From the NCBI RefSeq assembly GCF_022539505.1, contig NC_061514.1, positions 332,985,090-333,049,089 of the forward strand: DNA of 64,000 nt, written 5' to 3'. The DNA is from Lolium rigidum (taxonomy: Eukaryota; Streptophyta; Magnoliopsida; Poales; Poaceae). The position numbers were made by a program, and so were the translations under genes. The notes under the pieces are model-generated. The model did not search any database and was not told where the DNA came from. It was given only the letters and a program-made list of their open reading frames with translations. Positions within the stretch are counted from its first letter, which is position 1, and every line of letters starts with the position of its first letter. Shown here in pieces: positions 55,732 through 64,000 of the stretch.

Positions 55732-56865
55732 GAAGGCGCGCTCATCGAGTTCCTCCGTGAGCGCTGGGAGATATTTGCATGGGAACCATCCGACATGCCA
55801 GGTATCCCGAGGGAACTCGCTGAGCACGCCCTTAATGTTGACCCGACAGCCAAACCAGTACAGCAGTCAATGCGCCGATTTTCCGAACCAAAGAGGAGAG
55901 CAATCGGAGAGGAAATCAATCGACTCCGTAAAGCAGGATTCATCCGAGAGCTCAAGGAATCTGAGTGGGTGGCCAACCCTGTCATGGTGCCCAAAAAGGA
56001 CACCACCGCTCTGCGTATGTGTATCGATTACACCGGCCTCAACAAACACTGTCCAAAAGACCACTTCCTGCTGCCTCGTATTGATCAGATAGTCGACTCC
56101 ACAGCCGGATGCGATCGCCTTTCCTTCCTTGATGCGTACTCCGGATACAATCAGATCAAGCTGAAGAAAGAAGACCAGGAGCTAACCGCGTTCATCACCC
56201 CACACGGCGTTTTCTGTTACAACGTCATGACCTTCGGGTTGAAAAACGCAGGAGCCACTTATCAACGTTGCATGCAGGCTTGCCTTGGAGAGCAGATCGG
56301 GAGGAACATCGAAGTCTACATCGACGATATCGTGGTGAAGACGAAGCACACTGTCACTCTCGTCGATGATTTGCGGGAAACTTTCGACAACTTAGACAAG
56401 TACAAAATCAAATTGAATCCCAAAAAATGTTTCTTTGGAGTGCCAGGGGGACAAGTACTCGGGTACTTCATCTCAGCCAGGGGGATTGAAGCCAACCCTT
56501 TGAAGATCAAAGCTATTCTCGACATGGAGCCGCCAAAGAATCTGCACCAAGTGCAGCAATTGGCTGGACGATTGGCAGCGCTCAGCAGGTTCATCGCCAA
56601 GCTAGGGGAAAAAGCTTTGCCCTTCTACAATTTGATGAAAAAATCAGAAAAGTTCGAGTGGACAAAGGAGCCGCAGGAATCCTTCGACAATCTGAAGAAA
56701 ATCTTGTCGACATCTCCAGTCCTTGTAACCCCCCGTGAGAAGGAAACACTTGCTCATGTATATAGCCGCAACAGCCCAAGTCTTCGAGCGGCATCTTGGT
56801 CGTCGAAAGAGAAGAAGCAGGGGAGAGTTCATGGCGTGCGAGAGGCCCGTTTACTATCTCGGTGA
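55732..56865 (+). pseudogene. Tat-type reverse transcriptase
   Basis: Same frame as the protease, preceded by ALIEFLRERWEIFAWEP. Motifs in order: VMVPKKDTTALRMCIDY, LPRIDQIVDSTAGCDRLSF, LDAYSGYNQIKLKKEDQ, TFGLKNAGATYQRCM, the catalytic YIDD (codons 56317-56328), KLNPKKCFFGVPGG and LGYFISARGIEANP. The beginning of the RNase H connection (LAALSRFIAKLGEKALPFY) follows. A frameshift near 56750 ends the open frame at 56865. It would copy element RNA into DNA in cytoplasmic particles. The domain itself is complete. Confidence 0.9.
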
Positions 56866-58785
56866 AGTGCTCACACCCGCAAGACGGAGGTACCCCCATC
56901 ATCGAAGCCGGCATACGCAGTATGGAGGTCAGCCCACAAGTTACGGCACTACTTCACAGAGCACCCGATTATCGTCGTGAGCGAAGCGCCACTGAAAAGC
57001 ATAATGACTAATCCGGAGGCCACAGGTCGAGTGTCCCAATGGGCTATCGAGATAGCACCACACGACATAACTTACGTCAATCGAACAGCAATTAAATCCC
57101 AAATCCTCCCAGATTCCGTGGCAGATTGGATCCAATCACAGACGCCAGCAGCACCCGACATGTCGGGGTCATGGGTAATGTACTTCGATGGGTCAAAACG
57201 GAGTACAGGTGCAGGAGCAGGAGTGGTGTTGATATCACCGCAGGGAGATAAGATGAAGTATATACTACGTATGAACTTCTCTCTGCCGACGAACAATGAA
57301 GCAGAATACGAAGCGCTGCTGCACGGAATGAAGATGGCAAAGGCATGCGGGGCAACTCGTCTAGAAATCTATGGAGACTCAAACTTGGTGGTGCAGCAGT
57401 CGATGAACCTGTGAGACGCAGTCAGCGACAACATGATCGCCTATCGGCAGCTGTATCAAAATATGGAAGCTAAATTCGAAGGATGTGAGCTCAAACATAT
57501 CGGTAGAGCCAGCAACGAAGAAGCCGACACTTTAGCAAACATCGGGTCCATGTGCTCCCCTATTCCAGACGGAGTGTTTTACGAAGTGATCACTCAGCGA
57601 TCAATAAAAGAAAAGGCGTCGGCACCTCCAAAACCATCGGCTGATGAATTAGAGGCGAGCCCGCAGCAAGCTGCCGAAGAATCTCCAACTCCTCGTGCCG
57701 AACAAGTCCTCCTCCTTGAGCCACTATGGACCAAGCCGTTCCTAGCGTATCTAACGAAGTAGGAGTTACCAGAGGATCCGGTAGAAGCGAGACGAGTTGT
57801 TAGACGATCGAAAGCCTTCACCATAGTGAACGGTGAACTTTACAAGCGCAACATTTCCGGTATTTTTCAAAGATGCATTGCCATTGACGACGGAAGAGCA
57901 CTGTTGCGCGAGATACACGAAGGAACTTGTGGACATCACGCAGGAAGCAGGGCCCTCGTGGAGAAGGCCTTCAGAGCGGGATTTTACTGGCCAACAGCGG
58001 CATCGGATGCTCGAGATCTGGTCATGAAGTGCGACCCCTGTCAGCGATTTTCACCAAAACCACATGCCCCTGCCACAGACCTGATGACGATACCTCTGGC
58101 GCGGCCGTTCGCTCAATGGGGACTCGACCAAGTTGGACCGCTGCCAAGATCATCGCCTGGAGGACACACGTATCTATTGGCCGCGGTCGACAAATTCACA
58201 AAGTGGATCGAAGCAGTACCGGTGCGAAACCAGAAAGCAAAAACAGCAGTCCAATTCTTCAGGGGAATAACATGTCGATTTGGTATGCCTCACGGTATCG
58301 TCACTGGACAACGGAACCAACTTTGACTCCAAAGAGTTTCGAAAATTTTGCGATGACGGAGGAATCAAACTAAAGTTTGCATCAGTGGCCCACCCACAGA
58401 CCAATGGCTAGGTGGAAAGGATCAACGGTCTCATAGGGGATGGCCTCAAGAAACGCCTTACGAGTGCAGGCTGGAGCACGGGTCGAAGAGTAACCATCTG
58501 TACTTTGGAGTTTGCGTACTACACCTAACAGGTCGACTCAGTACACCCCATTCTTCTTGGTGCACGGAGCCGAGGCAGTCCTGCCAGCCGACGTTCGGTT
58601 TGAAGCACCTCGGGTGACAGCATACACGGAATCCTCTTCCAATATCGCACTACAGGACGCTGTGGACCTCCTCGACGAGGCACGAGATATTGCCTTGGCA
58701 AAAACGACGGTATACCAGCAGGCACTGAGAAATTATCACAGCCGACGAATACGCAGTCGAAGCTTTAATGTCGGGGATATGGTAC
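56750..58785 (+). pseudogene. Tat-type RNase H and integrase, decayed
   Basis: After mixed frames (CERPVYYLGEV near 56840; SEAPLKSIMTNPEATGR from 56979), RNase H reads YFDGSKRSTGAGAGVVLIS, NNEAEYEALLHGM, EIYGDSNLVV, with stops at 57412 (TGA) and 57760 (TAG). Integrase: HHCC zinc finger GHHAGSRALVEKAF ... CDPCQRF (57930-58050); the first catalytic Asp in WGLDQVGPLP (58120); the second in a frameshifted TDNGTNF (58305); the third, Glu, in a VERINGL context after an in-frame stop (58410). The C-terminal part GAEAVLPADVRFEAPRV ends at FNVGDMVL, where E3 begins. Order and spacing normal, function lost. Confidence 0.87.
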
Positions 58786-60384
58786 TGATACGTCTCCAAC
58801 GTATCGATAATTTCTTGTGTTCCATGCCACATTATTGATGTTATCTACATGTTTTATGCACACTTTGTATCATATTCGTGCATTTTCTGGAACTAACCTA
58901 TTAACAAGATGCCGAAGTGCCGATTCGTTGTTTTCTGCTGTTTTTGGTTTCAGAAATCCTAGTAAAGAAATATTCTCGGAATTGGACGAAATAAAAGCCC
59001 GGAGGCCTATTTTCTCACGAAGCTTCCGGAAGTCCGAAGGAGAGACGAAGAGGGGCCACGGGGGCGCCAAACCCTAGGGCGGCGCGGCCCCCCTTGGCCG
59101 CGCCGGCCTCGTGGTGTGGGCCCCCTGTGCCGCCTCTTGACTTGCCCTTCCGCCTACAAATAGCCTCCGTGACGAAACCCCCGGTACCGAGAGCCACGAT
59201 ACGGAAAACATTGCCGAGACGCCGTCGCCGCCGATCCCATCTCGGGGGATCCCGGAGATCGCCTCCGGCACCCCGCCGGAGAGGGAATCATCTCCCGGGA
59301 GGACTCTACACCGCCATGGTCGCCTCCGGAGCGATGAGTGAGTAGTCTACCCCTGGACTATGGGTCCATAGCAGTAGCTAGATGGTTGTCTTCTCCCCAT
59401 TGTGCTATCATTGTCGGATCTTGTGAGCTGCCTATCATGATCAAGATCATCTATATGTAATTCTATATGTTGCGTTTGTTGGGATCCGATGAATAGAGAA
59501 TACTTGTTATGTTGATTATCAAAGTTATGCTTATGTGTTGTTTATGATCTTGCATGCTCTCCGTTATTAGTAGATGCTCCGGCCAAGTAGATGCTTTTAA
59601 CTCCAAGAGGGAGTACTTATGCTCGATAGTGGGTTCATGCCTGCATTGACACACGGGACGTGTGACGAAAGTTCTAAGGTTGTGTTGTGCTTGTTGCCAC
59701 TAGGGATAAAACATTGATGCTATGTCTAAGGATGTAGTTGTTGATTACATTACGCACCATACTTAATGCAATTGTCCGTTGCTTGCAACTTAATACCGGA
59801 GGGGTTCGGATGATAACACTGAAGGTGGACTTTTTAGGCATAGATGCGGTTGGATGGCGGTCTATGTACTTTGTCGTAATGCCCAATTAAATCTCACTAT
59901 ACTCATCATGATATGTATGTGCATTGTCATGCTCTCTTTATTTGTCAATTGCCCAACCGTAATTTGTTCACCCAACATGCTGTTCGTCTTATGGGAGAGA
60001 CACCTCTAGTGAGCTGTGGACCCCGGTCCAATTCTCTTTACTGAAATACAATCTACTGCAATACTTGTTTCTACTGTTTTCTCTGCAAACAATCATCTTC
60101 CACACAATACGGTTAATCCTTTGTTACAGCAAGCCGGTGAGATTGACAACCTCACTCGTTTCGTTGGGGCAAAGTAGCTTGGTTGTGTTGTGCAGGTTCC
60201 ACGTTGGCGCCGGAATCTCCGGTGTTGCGCCGCACTACATCCCGCCGCCATCAACCTTCAACGTGCTTCTTGGCTCCTCCTGGTTCGATAAACCTTGGTT
60301 TCTTTCCGAGGGAAAACTTGCTGCTGTGCGCATCATACCTTCCTCTTGGGGTTGCCCAACGAACGTGTGAAATACACGCCATCA
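58786..60384 (+). repeat. E3 5' LTR, subtype B
   Basis: 1599 bp from TGATACGTCTCC to ACGCCATCA. The ORFs it contains (for example starting MFHATLLM or MCCAGSTL) recur in all related LTRs without any recognisable domain and are treated as LTR sequence. Confidence 0.88.
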
Positions 60385-60395
60385 AGCTCTTTTTC

Positions 60396-60413
60396 TGGCG
60401 CCGTTGCCGGGGA
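60396..60413 (+). other. E3 primer-binding site (tRNA-Asp type)
   Basis: TGGCGCCGTTGCCGGGGA, 11 nt after the LTR end. Complementary to the 3' terminus of plant tRNA-Asp(GUC) including CCA, from recalled tRNA sequence. Confidence 0.82.
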
Positions 60414-60681
60414 GATCAAGACACGCTGCAAGGGGAGTCTCCACTTCTCAATCTCTTTACTTTGTTTTTGTCTTGCTTTATTTTATTTACTACTTTGTTT
60501 GCTGCACTAAATCAAAATACAAAAAAAATTAGTTGCTAGTTTTACTTTATTTGCTATCTTGTTTGCTATATCGAAAACACAAAAAAATTAGTTTACTTGC
60601 ATTTACTTTATCTAGTTTGCTTTATTGTCTTGCACTCTATATTAAAAATACAAAAAAAAAAATTTAGTTACTTTTGTTACC

Positions 60682-61546
60682 ATGTCTAGCTCTGAACCTG
60701 TTACTTCTTCGCCTGAAGAATTAGTCTTCACTTTTAAACAAGGGGATGAGGAGAGTTTTAAGGATGCTTGGTCTAGAATTTTTACTTCTTATCGTGAAAC
60801 TGAACCTCAAATGACTCTAAGTTTGCTCCTTAGTAATTTTTATTTTGGTCTTATGGTTCGCTATAGATATGCTTTGGATACTTTAGTGGGAGGAGATTTC
60901 CTTCATTGCAATGGGGATCAAGCTTTTAATGCCATAAAGAAGTTGGTTGCATCATATGATTCAGCTAATAACTTTGATTCAGTCCTCGCTAGCATATATA
61001 GTAGATTAAATACTGCGGAGATAAGTACATCTCGCTTGAATGATAACTATTGCCACGTTCGTAATCGTCTTGAACAAGTCTTAGTGAACTCTAAACTCTC
61101 ATTGTGGGATCCTTACGTTAAAATTTTTATCGGTGATCGAACACTCCATGCCTACTGTGATATTATGTATGAATTTTGCCTTATGCCTGAAAGTATTTAT
61201 AAATCTTTGAAACTTTGGGGAGTTGAGGAAGGAGGAGAAAAGATAACTCTCATTGATAACTCTACTATAATCCCTAAAGGAATAGCCGCAGGTGTGCATA
61301 CAACTATTTGTGGGAGAACAATATCCATTGATTATCTTGTTGTTGAAACAGGAAAACTCACACTCGGAAGATCCCCTGCTGAAACTATTGGGAGCAGTCA
61401 TTGATGTTGGAGAAGGCACTTTGAAATTCACCTCTATACCGGGAGAAACTCGTATATTTCCTAAACCAAAGGGAAAGAAAAACAATAAGAAAGGTAAGGG
61501 TAAGGCCCAAGGTAATGTTGATGCTTCATCTCTCGATAATACTTGA
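60682..61546 (+). pseudogene. E3 gag-protease ORF with one frameshift
   Basis: Open from ATG 60682 (MSSSEPVTSSPEEL) for 240 codons to 61404, with a continuing frame (DPLLKLLGAVIDVGEGTLKF) to 61546. Residues 18-90 are a shortened gag domain (DEESFKDAWSRIF, SNFYFGLMVRYRYALD, GGDFLHCNG). Residues 91-140 are a coiled linker. Residues 141-235 are retropepsin-like (WDPYVKIFIGDRTLHAYC, DNSTIIPKGIAAGV, GRTISIDYLVVE). The active-site loop is CDIMYEFCLMP: Asp160 present, the usual following Gly absent. The frame change at about 61373 coincides with one in E1. The tail (KKNNKKGKGKAQ) is basic. No reverse transcriptase follows; the next sequence is the conserved noncoding region. Confidence 0.8.
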
Positions 61547-64000
61547 TACACACTTTCTGCGCCTAGCTGAAAGGCGTTAAAGAAAAGCGCTTATGGGAGA
61601 CAACCCATGTTTTTACCTACAGTACTTTGTTTTTATTTTGTGTCTTGGAAGTTGTTTACTACTGTAGCAACCTCTCCTTATCTTAGTTTTGAGTTTTGTT
61701 GTGCCAAGTTAAGCCGTTGATAGAAAAGTAAGTACTAGATTTGGATTACTGCGCAGTTCCAGATTTCTTTGCTGTCACGAATCTGAGCCCACTGCCCTGC
61801 AGGAAGCTCAGAAAATTATGCCAATTTACGTGCATGATCCTCAGATATGTACGCAACTTTCATTCAATTTGAGCATTTTCATTTGAGCAAGTCTGGTGCC
61901 ATTTTAAAATTCGTCAATACGAACTGTTCTGTTTTGACAGATTCTGCCTTTTATTTCGCATTGCCTCTTTCGCTATGTTGGATGAATTTCTTTGATCCAC
62001 TAATGTCCAGTAGCATTATGCAATGTCCAGAAGTGTTAAGAATGAGTGTGTCACCTCTGAATATGTCAATTTATATTGTGCACTAACCCTCTAATGAGTT
62101 GTTTCGAGTTTGGTGTGGAGGAAGTTTTCAAGGATCAAGAGAGGAGTATGATGCAACATGATCAAGGAGAGTGAAAGCTCTAAGCTTGGGGATGCACCCG
62201 GTGGTTCACCCCTGCATATATCAAGAAGACTCAAGCGTCTAAGCTTGGGGATGCCCAAGGCATCCCCTTCTTCATCAACAAATTATCGGGTTCCTCCCCT
62301 GAAACTACATTTTTATTCGGCCACATCTTATGTGCTTTTTCTTGGAGCGTCGGTTTGTTTTTGTTTTTGTTTTGTTTGAATAAAATGGATCCTAGCATTC
62401 ACTTTATGGGAGAGATACACACTCCGCTGTAGCATATGGACAAATATGTCCTTGGTTTCTACTCATAGTATTCATGGCGAAGTTTCTCCTTCGTTAAATT
62501 GTTATATGGTTGGAATTGGAAAATGATACATGTAGTAATTGCTATAAATGTTTTGGGTAATGTGATACTTGGCAATTGTTGTGCTCATGTTTAAGCTCTT
62601 GCATCATATGCTTTGCACCCATTAATGAAGAAATACATAGAGCATGCTAAAATTTGGTTTGCATATTTGGTTTCTCTAAGGTCTAGATAATTTCTAGTTT
62701 TGAGTTTGAACAACAAGGAAGACGGTATAGAGTATTATAATGCTTTCAATATGTCTTTTATGTGAGTTTTGCTGTACTAGTTCATCCTTGTGTTTGCCTC
62801 AAATAACCTTGCTAGCCTAAACCTTGTATCGAGAGGGAATACTTCTCATGCATCCAAAATACTTGAGCCAACCACTATGCCATTTGTGTCCACCATACCT
62901 ACCTACTACATGGTATTTTCCAGCCATTCCAAAGTAAATTGCTTGAGTGCTACCTTTAAAATTCCATCATTCACCTTTGCAATATATAGCTCATGGGACA
63001 AATAGCTTAAAAACTATTGTGGTATTGAATATGTAATTATGCACTTTATCTCTTATTAAGTTGCTTGTTGTGCGATAACCATGTTCATCGGGGAACGCCA
63101 TCAACTCATTGTTGAATTTCATGTGAGTTGCTATGCATGTTCGTCTTGTCCGAAGTAAGGGCGATCTACACCGAGTTGAATGGTTTGAGCATGCATATTG
63201 TGAGAGAAGAACATTGGGCCGCTAACTAAAGCCATGTTCCATGGTGGAAGTTTCAGTTTTGGACAAACATCCTCAAATCTCTAATGAGAAAAGAATTAAT
63301 TGTTGTTGAATGCTTAAAGCATTAAAAGAGGAGTCCATTATCTCGTTGTCTATGTTGTCCCGGTATGGATGTCTAAGTTGAGAATAATCAAAAGCGAGAA
63401 ATCCAAATGCGAGCTTTCTCCTTAGACCTTTGTACAGGCGGCATAGAGGTACCCCTTTGTGATACTTGGTTAAAGCATATGTATTGCGGTGATAATCCAG
63501 GTAGTCCAAGCTAATTAGGACAAGGTGCGAGCACTATTAGTACACTATGCATGAGGCTTGCAACTTATAAGATATAATTTACATGATGCATATGCTTTAT
63601 TACTACCGTTGACAAAATTGTTTCATGTTTTCAAAATCAAAGCTCTAGCACAAATATAGCAATCGATGCTTTTCCTCTATGAGGACCATTCTCTTTACTT
63701 TTATGTTGAGTCAGTTCACCTATTTCTCTCCACCTCAAGAAGCAAACACTTGTGTGAACTGTGCATTGATTCTTACATGCTTGCTTATTGCACTTATTAT
63801 ATTACTCTATGTTGACAATATCCATGAGATATACATGTTACAAGTTGAAAGCAACTGCTGAAACTTAATCTTCTTTTGTGTTGCTTCAATACCTTTACTT
63901 TGAATTATTGCTTTATGAGTTAACTCTTATGCAAGACTTATTGATGCTTGTCTTGAAGTGCTATTCATGAAAAGTCTTTGCTTTATGATTCACTTGTTTA
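61547..64000 (+). other. E3 3' noncoding region
   Basis: No credible protein gene. Purine-tract copies CTAAGCTTGGGGATGC lie at 62180-62195 and 62239-62254. The second forms one arm of a perfect hairpin (GGGGATGCC / GGCATCCCC, loop CAA). A TTTTG-rich stretch is at 62347-62375. The conserved ORF at 61847-62086 has a near-identical counterpart in E2 (42342-42581), but it shows no domain and reflects recent shared ancestry. Confidence 0.75.

Larger units (their letters stand above)
53600..58785 (+). mobile_element. Ty3/gypsy element of Tat type, 5' LTR plus decayed gag-pol, interrupted by E3
   Basis: The LTR ends CACCCTCGACA at 54146, then a two-base spacer and the PBS TGGCGCCGTCTGTGGGAA (54149-54166). 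The left LTR boundary is not determined; 53600 is only an estimate. Protease, reverse transcriptase, RNase H and integrase occur in the gypsy order with no env. RT signature LPRIDQIVDSTAGC and FLDAYSGYNQIKL is what I associate with the Tat lineage. The 3' end is lost behind E3, which inserted at GGTAC (58781-58785). Confidence 0.83.
58786..64000 (+). mobile_element. LTR retrotransposon E3, non-autonomous, runs off the window
   Basis: 5' LTR 58786-60384, tRNA-Asp PBS, gag-protease ORF from 60682, then about 2.4 kb of noncoding sequence with the family's purine-tract repeats. Its 3' LTR lies beyond 64000. Inserted in the Tat-type polyprotein with left target copy GGTAC. No polymerase. Closely collinear with E1 and, in part, E2, but in the opposite orientation. 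Confidence 0.88.

Noticed and set aside
59074..59345. GC-rich ORFs near LTR promoter regions (also 4343-4643, 9587-10036, 44799-45123)
   Set aside because: Overlapping open frames on both strands of the same GC-rich LTR segment. They are a composition effect.
60396..60413. Possible tRNA-Asp gene fragment
   Set aside because: Only the 18-nt complement of the tRNA 3' end is present, in the right place for a retrotransposon primer-binding site. No cloverleaf around it.
61847..62086. 79-aa ORF nearly identical between E2 and E3
   Set aside because: It lies in the long noncoding region, has no domain, and the identity is no higher than in the flanking noncoding sequence. Recent common ancestry suffices.

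Overview
This is plant nuclear DNA and consists almost entirely of nested transposable elements. The LTR, Harbinger and LINE types, and a Stowaway element with the CTCCCTCCGT terminus, point to a pooid grass (Triticeae or a close relative). That is my recognition of repeat types, not a database match, and I cannot fix the tribe. I found no confident single-copy host gene, no tRNA or rRNA gene and no CRISPR array. Two runs of exactly 100 N (11538-11637 and 41732-41831) are assembly gaps inside repeats.

Layout. (1) 1-2.7 kb: a PIF/Harbinger transposon remnant with a broken transposase followed by an apparently intact five-exon Myb/SANT-like gene. (2) 3116-12866: a second Harbinger (H2) with GGGCATC termini. 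Its transposase keeps the DDE residues but has three nonsense codons. It was hit by a complete LTR element (E1, 3531-10151, TSD TGCGC) and by a solo LTR (11157-11894, TSD AGGGT). (3) 12.9-13.8 kb: a small minus-strand retroposon. 13883-15391: a non-autonomous Harbinger (H3, TSD TAA) sharing H2's termini and carrying a GC-rich gene-like unit. (4) 15.4-20.7 kb: retroposon-like repeats, an LTR fragment and intergenic DNA. (5) 20850-27763: a full-length L1-type LINE with a 15-bp TSD, an intact ORF1 and a frameshifted ORF2. (6) 27.8-32.1 kb: intergenic DNA with a clean poly(A) retroposition, a Copia gag remnant and a short tandem duplication. (7) 32094-38640: a probable very long LTR, mostly AT-rich. 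(8) 38641-45351: a mosaic minus-strand LTR element (E2). (9) 45.4-49.1 kb: an LTR fragment, a Stowaway MITE and a tandem duplication. (10) 49.1-58.8 kb: a Ty3/gypsy (Tat-type) region in which a multi-exon antisense Transposase_28-like gene lies head-to-head with a decayed gag-pol. (11) 58786-64000: a plus-strand LTR element (E3) running off the window.

How the parts relate. E1, E2 and E3 share one LTR lineage, a primer-binding site matching the 3' end of tRNA-Asp, and a very long conserved 3' noncoding region. None has reverse transcriptase or integrase in the sequence seen. E1 and E3 carry a short gag-protease ORF; E2 carries an unrelated ORF with a hydrophobic C-terminus in the same slot. 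They look like parasites of an autonomous partner outside the window. The most interesting points are this cargo exchange, the conserved purine-tract/hairpin repeats in their 3' regions, the mismatched LTRs of E2, and the divergent promoter pair at 53.6-53.8 kb.
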